A stretch of 64,000 nucleotides of DNA from CAIWHR01 sp963709525. Its GTDB lineage: Bacteria; Pseudomonadota; Gammaproteobacteria; Burkholderiales; Casimicrobiaceae. The notes under the pieces were generated by a model, which was given only the letters and a program-made list of their open reading frames with translations, did no database searches and had not been told where the DNA came from. The DNA is taken from the NCBI GenBank assembly GCA_963709525.1, contig CAVPXB010000023.1:124001-188000 (forward strand), written 5' to 3'. Positions 35,680 to 44,614 of the stretch are shown here, in pieces; within the stretch, counting starts at the first letter, position 1, and each line of letters begins with the position of its first letter. Both the position numbers and the translations under genes were made by a program.

Positions 35680-35733
35680 GGATAATGCGAGGTTCGCGGG
35701 CGGTTCCCGAGCCGAAGCCGGGGTGGATGCCGA

Positions 35734-35753
35734 TACCGCATGAATATACGGTA
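35734..35753. promoter_or_regulatory. Candidate LexA operator between dnaE2 and cytidine deaminase
   Basis: TACCGCATGAATATACGGTA is identical at 17 of 20 positions to the near-palindrome in the lexA promoter (45671-45690). It lies 55 bp before the dnaE2 ATG and only 8 bp before the cytidine deaminase ATG. On the minus strand a TATATT inside it could serve as a -10 box, so binding would block dnaE2. The deaminase may be under the same control. Confidence 0.7.
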
Positions 35754-35761
35754 TTCGACCG

Positions 35762-36211
35762 ATGAAAGCATCCCTGACCCTCGCCGCCGGAGCCGGGCAC
35801 GACACCGAGTCGGCGTCGCTCGGCGCCGCCGAACTCGCCCTGGTCGATGCCGCCCGCAAGATCATCGCGCTGCGCCGCAAGCCCGAATGGCACAGCGTCG
35901 GCTGCGCGCTGCGCACGCGCTCGGGCCGCATCTTCACCTCCGTCCACGTCGGCGCCTACGTCGGGCGCATCGACGTCTGCGCCGAGGCGATCGCCATCGG
36001 CATGGGCGCGGCCGAGGGCGACACCGACATCGAGTCGATCGTCGCCGTCAACAAGGAAGGCCACGTGGTCGCGCCCTGCGGCATGTGCCGCGAGCTGATC
36101 GCCGACTACGGACCCGGCGCCACCGTCATCGTGCCGGGGCCGCAGGGCGACCACGCGGTGCCGATCGCCAGCCTGCTGCCGAACAAGTACACCCGGCACG
36201 ACGATCGCTGA
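35762..36211 (+). CDS. cdd: Cytidine deaminase-like enzyme
   Basis: A 149-residue zinc deaminase. The motifs are CAEAIAIG (Cys73, Glu75) and PCGMCRE (Cys106, Cys109). The sequence resembles both short tetrameric cytidine deaminases and blasticidin-S deaminase relatives; the free-nucleoside substrate is inferred. The putative LexA operator ends 8 bp before the ATG, so an SOS link with dnaE2 is possible. The peptidase gene follows on the same strand. Confidence 0.85.
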   Translation: MKASLTLAAGAGHDTESASLGAAELALVDAARKIIALRRKPEWHSVGCALRTRSGRIFTSVHVGAYVGRIDVCAEAIAIGMGAAEGDTDIESIVAVNKEGHVVAPCGMCRELIADYGPGATVIVPGPQGDHAVPIASLLPNKYTRHDDR

Positions 36212-36262
36212 TCGCCCGCCGGCGCTCACGTGCGCGCCAAGGCCACGAACCTCACCACGCCC

Positions 36263-37949
36263 ATGCCCACCATCGCTTTCGATCGCTTCCACCGCTACGC
36301 CGAACTCACCGCACTGCTGCACGATTGCGTCCGCGAGTACCCGCAGCTCGCTGCCATCGAATCGATCGGCAAGAGCCACGAGGGTCGCGACCTCTGGGCG
36401 CTGACCATCACTCAAACAGCGACGGGACCGGCGGCCGAGAAGCCGGCGTTCTGGGTCGACGGCAACATCCACGCGACCGAGGTCGCCGCGTCGGCGGCCA
36501 ATCTCCACTTCATCCACACGCTGCTGACCGGCTACGGGAAGGACGACGAGGTGACGCGCGCGCTCGACACGCGGGCCTTTTACGTTTGCCCGCGCATCAA
36601 TCCCGACGGCGCCGAATGGGCGCTCGCCGACCGGCCGAAGTGGGTGCGCTCGTCGACGCGTCCCTATCCGTTCGACGAGGAAGACATCGAGGGCCTCACG
36701 GTCGAGGATATCGACGGCGACGGGCGCATCCTGCAGATGCGCATCCCCGATGCCAACGGGTTGTGGAAGGATCATCCGGAGGCGCCGGGACTGATGGTCC
36801 GGCGCGAGCCCACCGAGACCGGCGGCCGCTATTACCGCGTGCTGCCGGAAGGCAGCGTCGAGGGTTGGGACGGCTACACGCTGCGGGTCAAGAAGACCCG
36901 CCACGGCCTCGACCTCAATCGTAATTTTCCGGCGAGCTGGCGGCAGGAGTTCGAACAACTGGGCGCCGGTCCCTATCCGACCTCGGAACCCGAGGTGCGC
37001 GCCGTCGTCGACTTCATCGCGCGGCACACCAACATCACCGGCGGCACGACCTTCCACACCTGGAGCGGGGTGCTGCTGCGACCCTTCGAGCACCTGCCCG
37101 ACGAGGAGATGCACGCCGAGGACCTGTGGCACTACAAGAAGGCCGGCGACAAGGGCTTCGAGTTGACCGGGTATCCGGCGATCTCGGTCTATCACGAGTT
37201 TCGCTACCATCCCAAGCAGGTGATCGGCGGCACCTTCGACTGGATGTACGAGCACCTGGGCCTCTACAGCTGGGTGGTCGAGATCTGGAGCCCGATGCGC
37301 GAGGCCGGCATCGACAAATACCTCTACGTCGACTGGTTCCGCGATCATCCGATCGCCGACGATCTCAAGCTCCATCGCTGGAGCGAAGACAAGCTCGGCG
37401 GGCTCGCGCACATCCCCTGGAAGCCGTTCGCGCACCCGCAGCTCGGCGCCGTCGAGATCGGCGGCTGGAACCGCTTTCACGCCTTCTCCAATCCGCCGCC
37501 GCAGTGTCTCGAGCGCGAGCTCGAACGTTTCCCGCGCTGGCTGCTGTGGCAGGCACTGACCTCGCCGCAGACTCGAACTGGTCGCCGCGCAAGCCGATGC
37601 ATTGGGCGGCGACTGCTGGCGCGTGCGGCTGGTGGCGCAGAACACCGGCTGGCTGCCGAGCTACGTGTCGAAGCGGGCCCTTGAACGCAAGGTCGTGCGC
37701 GGCGCGATCGCCGAGATCGCGCTGCCCGAAGGGGCCGAGCTTCTGCAGGGCAAGCGGCGCGAGGACGTCGGGCAGCTCGAGGGCAAGGCGTACAGGCACA
37801 CCGGCGTGTCGTTCTGGCCCGATGCGCAATTGACCGACGATCGGGTCAAGGTCGAGTGGGTGGTGCGCGCCGCACCCGGCACCGAGGTTGCGGTGACGCT
37901 GCGGCACGAAAAGGCGGGGGTGGTTCGGGCGCGCGTGGCGCTGCGCTGA
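36263..37949 (+). pseudogene. M14 zinc carboxypeptidase, one frameshift near the 3' end
   Basis: The peptidase reads AFDRFHRYAELTALLHDCV from ATG 36263 (a GTG at 36230 is possible). Zinc and catalytic motifs are NIHATEVAAS, RINPDGAEW, LDLNRNFPASW, TTFHTWSGVLLRPF and YSWVVEIWSP. After ALTSPQ near 37570 the frame changes, and the other frame gives ADALGGDCWRVRLVAQNTGW to the stop at 37949. Corrected length is about 560 residues. No signal peptide is seen, so it is probably cytoplasmic. The catalytic domain is complete before the break, so a truncated product might keep activity. Confidence 0.82.
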
Positions 37950-38000
37950 CGGAACTCCGATGCACGAGCCACCGCGAGGTTCGCCGCTGGAAAGCTTCGG

Positions 38001-39198
38001 GTGAGTACATCGACCTGGCGGCGCATCCCGCGCGGCGTCTGGGCGCTGGGACTCGTCAGCCTGTGCATGGACCTCTCCTCGGAGCTCGTCCACGCGCTGC
38101 TGCCGCTCTACATGGCCACGGTCCTGGGCGCGTCGATGCTGACCATCGGTCATCATCGAGGGCATCGCCGAGGCGACCGCGCTCGTGGTCAAGGTCTTCT
38201 CCGGCGTGCTCTCCGATGTGTTCGCGCGAAGGAAGCCGCTGGTCGTCCTGGGTTATGGGCTGGGGGCGATCACCAAACTCGTCTTTCCGCTGGCGCCCTC
38301 GCTGTCATGGATCGTCGGCGCGCGCTTCGTCGATCGCGTGGGCAAGGGCATCCGCGGCGCGCCGCGCGATGCGCTGATCGCCGATCTCGCACCCGTGGTG
38401 CTGCGCGGGGCGAGTTTCGGATTGCGCCAGGCGCTCGACACCGTGGGCGGCTTCGGCGGACCGCTGCTGGCGCTGGCGGCGATGGCGTGGTTTTCCGGCA
38501 ACTTCCAGTCGGCGTTCTGGGTGGCCGTCGTGCCCGCCGGCATCGCGGTGCTCCTGCTGGTTTTCGGGGTCGAAGAACCGGTGCGCCACGAGACGACCGG
38601 GTCGGGCAAGCCGCGGCTGCAGTGGCACGACGTGCGTCGCCTGCCCCGCCAATTCTGGATCGTCGTGGCCATTGCGTCGCTGCTGACGCTGGCGCGCTTT
38701 TCCGAGGCCTTCCTGGTGCTGCGGGCGCAAGACGTGGGCCTGTCGGTGGGGCAGGCACCCTGGGTGATGGTGGTCATGTCGCTGGTCTACGCAGTCGCTG
38801 CCTATCCGGCAGGCGCGGCCGCTGATCGCGGACACGGGCCACGGTCGCTGTCGATCGGCGTTGTTCTTCTGGTCGCGTCCGACCTCGTTCTCGCGACCGC
38901 CTCGTCGGCGACGCTGGTGTTTGTCGGGGCAGCGCTGTGGGGGCTGCACATGGGACTCACGCAGGGGCTACTGTCGGCGCTGGTCGCGGCGAGTGCGCCT
39001 TCCGATATGCGCGGCAGCGCGTTCGGCGCGTTCAACCTCTGCTGCGGCGTCGTGCTGCTGGTCGCGAGCGGTCTCGCAGGCTGGCTGTGGGATGCGTTCG
39101 GTCCGCAGTACACGTTCTATGCCGGGGCTTTGTTCACCGCGGCGGCTTGGGTCGCGCTGGCCCGGCATGGCATGGACGCCGCGCGGCTCGTTCGCTGA
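38001..39198 (+). pseudogene. MFS transporter, frameshifted near the N-terminus
   Basis: From GTG 38001 the first membrane segment reads RGVWALGLVSLCMDLSSELV and reaches ASMLTI, where the frame slips (about 38147-38152). The other frame continues EGIAEATALVVKVFSGVLSD and VGKGIRGAPRDALIADLAP, then nine or ten more membrane segments to FYAGALFTAAAWVAL. Corrected length is about 398 residues with twelve segments. The motif DRVGKGIRGAPRDAL is typical of a common uncharacterised MFS group. Substrate unknown. Confidence 0.8.
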
Positions 39199-39484
39199 GC
39201 CGTGAACTGCGTCGCTCATGGCGGCACGCGATCGAAGCCCGGCTGCGGTTCGGGCGACTGAAGTGCCGATGATGCGTGCGCCTGCTGCCAGCGATCGAGC
39301 CATGAATGTGGCTTTTTCGCTGCCGTTGAGGCATGACGATTCGACCGGCGACCGCGGGACGAAAGGCGCAACGTCGCCTCTGTCGTTGACCGGCCACGAC
39401 GAAAGCCGGAGAACGGTAAAATGAATCTGCAATGCGACGGGCCCCCGGGTTCTTGCCGCGACCGGATCACGGATGGAGAAGCGC

Positions 39485-39958
39485 ATGGGCAAGGAAATCG
39501 AACGGAAATACCTGGTGGACGTCGATGCGTGGAAACCGCGTGACGAAGGCACCCGTTTCAAGCAGGGGTATCTCAACACCCAGAGTGAGCGCGTGGTCCG
39601 CGTGCGCATCGAAGGCGACCAGGCCAAGCTCACCATCAAGGGTGTGACCGCTGGTGTGACGCGGTCGGAGTTCGAGTACGGCATTCCCTTGGACGACGCG
39701 ATAATCCTGCTCGACGACCTGTGCGAACAGCCGCTGATCGACAAGCATCGGCACAAGGAACTGCACCACGGCAAGACCTGGGAGATCGATGTCTTTCATG
39801 GCGACAACGATGGGTTGGTCGTGGCCGAGATCGAACTCGGTTCCGAAAATGAGCAGTTCGTCGTTCCCGCCTGGGCGATCGCGGAAGTCTCCGGCGATCC
39901 GCGTTACTACAACGCCAATTTGCAGAAGAACCCGTTCAAGACCTGGGTCAAAGCCTGA
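39485..39958 (+). CDS. CYTH domain protein (triphosphate tunnel metalloenzyme)
   Basis: A 157-residue protein starting at ATG 39485, with GGAG 8 bases upstream. It opens GKEIERKYLVDVDAW, giving the E-x-E-x-K signature of CYTH enzymes. VRVRIEGDQAKLTIKG and RSEFEYGIP continue the tunnel strands, and VAEIELGSENEQF supplies the late acidic pair. Relatives hydrolyse inorganic triphosphate or act as class IV adenylate cyclases. Single-domain proteins of this size are mostly triphosphatases. It precedes a second tunnel-like protein and a membrane protein on the same strand. Confidence 0.9.
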   Translation: MGKEIERKYLVDVDAWKPRDEGTRFKQGYLNTQSERVVRVRIEGDQAKLTIKGVTAGVTRSEFEYGIPLDDAIILLDDLCEQPLIDKHRHKELHHGKTWEIDVFHGDNDGLVVAEIELGSENEQFVVPAWAIAEVSGDPRYYNANLQKNPFKTWVKA

Positions 39959-40090
39959 TCCCTAGGGCTGCGCGTCCCGCGTCGCCTGCCGGGACGTCGT
40001 CGAGCGTGGCGACGGTTGATGGCCCTGCGCATTTTCCATCCGGCTGGCATTGCGCGGTCGGCGATCGGGGTTCATTGGGGGAGAACATCG

Positions 40091-40729
40091 ATGTCCGACG
40101 TATTCGACAAGCTTCAAGCTGCTTCTGCTGCCGAGCCGGCCGGGACCGTGCCCCGGGCGGAATTCCGCGTCTTCGACCACGGCGTGATCGATACGGTCAA
40201 GGAGCGCATGTGGAATGGCAGGACCATCCTTTCCCACGCGCGCCGCATGCCCGCGGAGACTTATTGCCTGTCGGCGAACACCAACGAGGCCAACGTCAAG
40301 GTCCGGGACGGACTGCTCGACATCAAGACCAAAGTGGGCGAAACCCCGGAAGGCTACGAGATCTTCCAGCCCCGGGGAAAGTTCCGGTTTCCTGTCAGGC
40401 GCGACGATCTGGACATGATCTTGTCCCACCTCAAGGTCCAGACGCTGCTGAGCGACGACAATTACACGGTCGACGAGTTCATCGCGATGGCCCGGAAGCA
40501 CAGGGAACTGCGTGTCGTGACGGTCGAGAAAATGCGCTACGGCTTCACCGTCGATGGCATCATCTGCGAATACGCGCGGGTCTGGTTCAACGGTGCCATG
40601 GTGGAATCGGCCTGCGCCGAGAGCGAGAATTACGCGGGGATGAAAAAGGTGATCGAGGGCCTCGGCATCGCGGGGCTGCCCAATATCAACTATCTTAAGG
40701 CGGCCAAGCGCGTCGTCGGTCTCGACTGA
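40091..40729 (+). CDS. Hypothetical protein with possible CYTH-like tunnel fold
   Basis: A 212-residue soluble protein I cannot assign firmly. Strand-like charged segments in order are RAEFRVFDHG (about residue 22), ANVKVRDGLLDIKTKVG, RGKFRFPV, VEKMRYGFTVDGIICEYARV and ESACAESENYAGMKKVIE. The alternating Glu/Arg/Lys pattern resembles a triphosphate tunnel, and the neighbour is a true CYTH protein. This fold proposal is inference. The DUF4010 gene starts 53 bp after it. Confidence 0.5.
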   Translation: MSDVFDKLQAASAAEPAGTVPRAEFRVFDHGVIDTVKERMWNGRTILSHARRMPAETYCLSANTNEANVKVRDGLLDIKTKVGETPEGYEIFQPRGKFRFPVRRDDLDMILSHLKVQTLLSDDNYTVDEFIAMARKHRELRVVTVEKMRYGFTVDGIICEYARVWFNGAMVESACAESENYAGMKKVIEGLGIAGLPNINYLKAAKRVVGLD

Positions 40730-40782
40730 ACCGGCGAACGTGATGGCCGGAGTGACCGGCGCGCCTCTCGTCCAACTGCTCA

Positions 40783-42129
40783 ATGATCGCTTCCATTCCG
40801 ACTACCGTGCTGCCGCCTCTGGTCGTCCCCTTCCTGTTGACACTCGCGGTCAGTTTCCTGATCGGCATCGGGCTGCGCGACTATTACGAGGGCGAGGGCA
40901 AGTTCGACACCTTCGGCACGGTGCGCACGTTCGTGTTCATCGGGATGCTGGGCTTCATGCTGTACACGCTCCCGGAGATCGGAAACCACGCTTTCCTGCT
41001 CGGATTGGTGACGGTGGTGCTGTTCCTGCTGGTGTACTACCACGACAAGGTCGGCCAGAAGAAAAGCCCGGGGCTGATCGGGGTCACCATCGCGCAACTG
41101 ACCTATGCCATCGGTCCGGTGTCGATTCACCAACCCGCCTGGTTCCTGGTGCTCCTCGCCGTCTCCATTCTCTTCGTCCTCCACTCCAAGGGGCGGGTGC
41201 GACGGCTCACCGATCGGCTCGAGACGGGGGAGGTCGTCACCGTATGCAAGTTCCTGGCGATCGCTGCGGTGATCCTGCCGATGATTCCGGAGACCATGCC
41301 TCCGGTCGGGGGAATCCCGGGAGCGATTCTCTCGGCCCTGCCGGTGACGCCGCGGCAGATCTGGCTGGCCGTGGTGATCACCACCAGCATTTCCTATCTC
41401 GGCTACACGCTTCAGACCTACCTCTTTCCGCGCAAGGGCCTGTTGCTGACGGGCCTCATCGGCGGCGTCTACTCCAGCACGGCCGCGGTGCTGGTGCTGG
41501 CCAAGAAGTCGCGCGCCCAGCCGGGGCGCGATCGCGAAGCCGCTGCCGCGATCCTGCTTGCGGTGTCGATGATGTATCTGCGGCTGTTGGTGCTGGTGGC
41601 CATTTTTCGCGTTGAGTCGACGCTGCAAGTAGGGCCGGCGCTGCTGTTGCTTTCGGCGCTTGCCGCCGGCTACGCGATCTGGATCGTCAGCGACAGGAAA
41701 GGCGGGCCGACGACGGCGCCCGCTGTCGCGGACGAGGGGCAGGCGAGCGATGTCGGGCCGCTGGAGCCGGCGCTGCGGAACAACCCGCTGGAACTCAATT
41801 CCGCGTTCCTGTTTGCGCTGTTGTTCGTCGTCATCTCCATGGCCACCAAGTACACGCTGCTGAAGTTCCAGGATTTCGGTTTGCGGGTGCTGTCGTTCGT
41901 CGTCGGATTCTCGGACATCACGCCGTTCGTCGTCTCGGTGCTGCAGGGTGACCTCGGGCTTGGCACCCTGCAGATCCTGCAGGCGATCATCATCGCCAGC
42001 GCCAGCAACAACCTCATGAAACTGACCTACGCCTACATTTTCGGCACCCGCAAGACGGCCAACCTGGCGGCACTGGGCATGGGACCGTTGGCGCTCATTT
42101 CCTTTCTCTACGTCGCGGTTGCCCTTTGA
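40783..42129 (+). CDS. MgtC/SapB-DUF4010 family membrane protein
   Basis: A 448-residue inner-membrane protein with about twelve hydrophobic segments. The first part (FLIGIGLRDYYEG, GTVRTFVFIGMLGFML) matches the MgtC/SapB N-terminal pattern. The later part (GLIGGVYSSTAAVLVLAKKS, VVGFSDITPFVVSVLQGDLG, SASNNLMKLTYAYIFG) matches DUF4010. Its transport substrate is unknown; MgtC itself is linked to Mg2+ limitation and ATP synthase control. It closes the CYTH cluster and is convergent with imuB. Confidence 0.85.
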   Translation: MIASIPTTVLPPLVVPFLLTLAVSFLIGIGLRDYYEGEGKFDTFGTVRTFVFIGMLGFMLYTLPEIGNHAFLLGLVTVVLFLLVYYHDKVGQKKSPGLIGVTIAQLTYAIGPVSIHQPAWFLVLLAVSILFVLHSKGRVRRLTDRLETGEVVTVCKFLAIAAVILPMIPETMPPVGGIPGAILSALPVTPRQIWLAVVITTSISYLGYTLQTYLFPRKGLLLTGLIGGVYSSTAAVLVLAKKSRAQPGRDREAAAAILLAVSMMYLRLLVLVAIFRVESTLQVGPALLLLSALAAGYAIWIVSDRKGGPTTAPAVADEGQASDVGPLEPALRNNPLELNSAFLFALLFVVISMATKYTLLKFQDFGLRVLSFVVGFSDITPFVVSVLQGDLGLGTLQILQAIIIASASNNLMKLTYAYIFGTRKTANLAALGMGPLALISFLYVAVAL

Positions 42130-42147
42130 CGAGGGGTGGGAGGTGCG

Positions 42148-43875
42148 TCAGGCGAAAAACCCCTGCACGAACCACTCGCCGTCGCCCTCGCCGAAGCCGC
42201 GCCGCCCGTCGCGATAGATCCAGGCCCGCGCGCCGGATGGGCTCTCGGCGACGAAGTAATCGCGTCGCACATCGCTGCCATCCCACCACCCGGACTCGAT
42301 CCGCTCCGGCCCGTCGTGCAGCACCCAGGGCCGGGCAGCGAGCCGCGTTCCCAGCAGCTCTGGTTCGGCCAGCAGCCAGAGGGGCCGCGGCGCACTCGGC
42401 AACGGTCGAAAGGGGGGCCGGGCATTCGCGGTTGCAGGAGCGCCTTCAGGCGCGAACACGTTGGCGCAAGGGGCCGGATTCGCGGTTGAAGCCGCTCCCA
42501 CAAAAGCGGCGCATGGGTTGCTGGGGTCTGCAGGAGCGCCTTCAGGCGCGAAGCTTTTCGTCGCGCCGGGCGAATTCTGCCCCCGGGATTTCTTTTTCGT
42601 GACGGAAGCCGTTGCTGCAACGGCGTTGCTGCTTCTCGATGCCCGTTCGGGACGATGCTCGGGATGGGGGGTGACTCGCGTCACGGACGCTTCGCCCAGG
42701 CGCGCCCGCAGCCGGTCAAGGAGTGGCACCGTCGCCTGATCGTGATCGCCGGGCAACAGGCCGAGATTGTGCGCAGCCAGTGGCGTCACCAGCTCGCTCG
42801 CGAGCAGGATGGACTCGACGGGTGCGGGCAGTTCGACGCGCGCGAGGCGTTCGCGCAGGACGGTGAAGAGATGGGCCGGCTCGCGTGCCGGCGCGGCCAG
42901 CGCGAAAGGCACCGCGGTGGCGGGGAGGGCGGCATGACGTCTGCCACGGCGTTCACTGGGTTGCCTTCGTGCTGCGCACTCCGGTATTCGCGCTCGGGGC
43001 GGCCCTTCGCGCTCATGCGTCAGCGTGAGCGTGAGCTCGATGACGCCAAGACCGCGCCCCAGCAGCCAACCGGCGAGCTCGAGCACGAGGCGATGGACGG
43101 CGAAGGCGAGCGCTTCGGTGTCGGTGACGGGCGCGGCGAGTTCCAGCCGGCCTTCATAGCGTGCGGGAGGGACGAACAGCGGACGCGGATCGGCGAGGAT
43201 TCCCCGCGCGTGGTCGAGGGCAGCGATCAATGGGGCGCCGGCGCGACGGGTGAGCGCGGCACGCGGCAGCGCGCAGGCGGCGCCGAAGGTCGTGATGCCG
43301 GCACCGGCAAGCGTGGCGACGACGCGGGGATCGATGTCCAGCAACGCGAGCGGCAACGGGGCGAGTGCCGGCAGGAGCGTTGCGCCGTCGGTGATCACGA
43401 CGGGACGATCGGCGCGCGCGAAAAGAAGCGCTGCGGCAGCGGTAGGGGCTACGGCCCACCGGACTGCGTAACCGAGCTCGCGTATGCCTTGGTGCAGCCG
43501 CGGGAGCAGAACGGCAAGACCGCCGAAGAGCCGCAGGCTGCCGCCGATGTCGACCAGCACCGCATCGGGGGGGGCGAGGCTGATGGCAGGCGAGAACTGC
43601 GTGGTCCAGGTCGCGACAGCGGCAAGCGCGCGGGCCTCGGCGAGCGTATCGCGCTCGCGCAGCACGATGCCGGGAGCAAGTGCCAGCGCGGCAGAGACGA
43701 GCTCGCCGGGACGAATGCCCGCTGCGCGCACGAGCGCATCGACGCTGACGATCCGCGGGTAATGCCCGCCGGTGGTCACCGCGAACGGCGGTGCGGGATC
43801 GGATGCCGAGGGCGCGCGCGCAGGCGCGAAGACGTCGAGCGAAAGCTGCGGCAGCAAGAGGCAGGTCCACAGCAT
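42148..43875 (-). CDS. imuB: ImuB, Y-family polymerase-like mutagenesis protein
   Basis: A 575-residue ImuB. The N-terminus (LWTCLLLPQLSLDVFAP) and VLVDIGGSLRLFGG, VRWAVAPTAAAALLFARA and FGAACALPRAALTRR follow the Y-family fold, though ImuB proteins usually lack catalytic acids. The C-terminus ends RAWIYRDGRRGFGEGDGEWF. Residues about 440-485 form a low-complexity linker with FAPEGAP twice, coded by REP hairpins. ImuB is the hub that links ImuA, DnaE2 and the sliding clamp. It is 22 bp after imuA. Confidence 0.92.
   Translation of the reverse strand: MLWTCLLLPQLSLDVFAPARAPSASDPAPPFAVTTGGHYPRIVSVDALVRAAGIRPGELVSAALALAPGIVLRERDTLAEARALAAVATWTTQFSPAISLAPPDAVLVDIGGSLRLFGGLAVLLPRLHQGIRELGYAVRWAVAPTAAAALLFARADRPVVITDGATLLPALAPLPLALLDIDPRVVATLAGAGITTFGAACALPRAALTRRAGAPLIAALDHARGILADPRPLFVPPARYEGRLELAAPVTDTEALAFAVHRLVLELAGWLLGRGLGVIELTLTLTHEREGPPRARIPECAARRQPSERRGRRHAALPATAVPFALAAPAREPAHLFTVLRERLARVELPAPVESILLASELVTPLAAHNLGLLPGDHDQATVPLLDRLRARLGEASVTRVTPHPEHRPERASRSSNAVAATASVTKKKSRGQNSPGATKSFAPEGAPADPSNPCAAFVGAASTANPAPCANVFAPEGAPATANARPPFRPLPSAPRPLWLLAEPELLGTRLAARPWVLHDGPERIESGWWDGSDVRRDYFVAESPSGARAWIYRDGRRGFGEGDGEWFVQGFFA
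42424..42552. repeat. REP-type hairpins inside the imuB coding sequence
   Basis: GCAGGAGCGCCTTCAGGCGC plus GAA occurs at 42434-42456 and 42530-42552, each with a GCGCC-TTCA-GGCGC hairpin. Between them GCCGCTCCCACAAAAGCGGC (42491-42510) is another hairpin, and ATTCGCGGTTG occurs at 42424 and 42478. These are common extragenic palindrome motifs. Here the reading frame runs through all of them without a stop. Confidence 0.8.
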
Positions 43876-43897
43876 GGTCGGCAGCCATCGTCGAACA

Positions 43898-44614
43898 TCA
43901 TTGCGTGCCGCGGGAGCGGACGCGAGTGGGGCCAGGACCAGGGAGGGAGCAGCCAGCGGCTGAGGCGAGCACGGGTCCGGGTACCGGGTCGAGGTCGAGC
44001 AGCACGGGTTGCGCCACCTCGCCGCCGCGCCGCTTCACCACCCGCACTGCAAGTTGCCCTGCTGCGGGGGCCAGCGCCAGACGCAAGGGCGCGGCGGTAA
44101 CGGCGCCGTGTTGACCCGGCCGGCGCCACAGCACGCCCCAGCTGTTGCCTTCGCGGGCGGCGACCTGCAGGCGACGCGCGGCGCGGTCATCGATCGACCC
44201 GTCGGGCCAGAGGAACGCCGCGCCGCATTCGGGCGCCCGCAACGCCTGCTCGAAAGCCCACAGGGCATCGTGGGTCGTGCGGGCATGGACCAGGACCAGC
44301 CGGGTGAGGTCGAGCCCGCCGGCGGCGAGCGCCGGTGCGTAGGGCAGATGCGGCGGCGCAATCCAGACGACGTCGCGACCTTCGGCCTGCAGGCGCACGA
44401 GTCCCGGCAGCGTCAGGCGAAGCTCGCCGATGCCCTCGCAGGCCAGCTGGATTTCGGTGAGCGCCAGCGGCCAGCCGCCGCCCGGCAGGACGGCGTCGAG
44501 GACCGCGAAGCCGGTGGGGACGGCGGCCGGTTCGGGCGCGCAGCCCCCGCCGCGCCAGACCGCCGGATGGGCAAGCACGGGGTCGAGCGACGCGGCGCGC
44601 AGCGGCGAGGTCAT
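43898..44614 (-). CDS. imuA: ImuA, RecA-like mutagenesis protein
   Basis: A 238-residue ImuA from ATG 44614. VPTGFAVLDAVLPGGGWPLA (from about residue 32) takes the place of the RecA Walker A region, and VVWIAPPHLPYAPALAAGGL, DDRAARRLQVAAREG and APLRLALAPAAGQLAVRVVK follow. ImuA proteins resemble RecA/SulA and cooperate with ImuB and DnaE2 in damage-induced mutagenesis. The start overlaps the stop of the TfoX-domain gene by 4 bp, so it belongs to the lexA transcript. Confidence 0.9.
   Translation of the reverse strand: MTSPLRAASLDPVLAHPAVWRGGGCAPEPAAVPTGFAVLDAVLPGGGWPLALTEIQLACEGIGELRLTLPGLVRLQAEGRDVVWIAPPHLPYAPALAAGGLDLTRLVLVHARTTHDALWAFEQALRAPECGAAFLWPDGSIDDRAARRLQVAAREGNSWGVLWRRPGQHGAVTAAPLRLALAPAAGQLAVRVVKRRGGEVAQPVLLDLDPVPGPVLASAAGCSLPGPGPTRVRSRGTQ

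Noticed and set aside
34280..37645. 1121-codon minus-strand open frame across the M14 peptidase, deaminase and dnaE2
   Set aside because: The left part is an off-frame reading of dnaE2 and the right part is the antisense of the peptidase. No motif spans it.
42424..42552. CRISPR-like reading of the two 23-bp repeats in imuB
   Set aside because: Only two copies, 73 bp apart, each an internal hairpin of REP type, inside an open coding frame and with no cas gene in the window.
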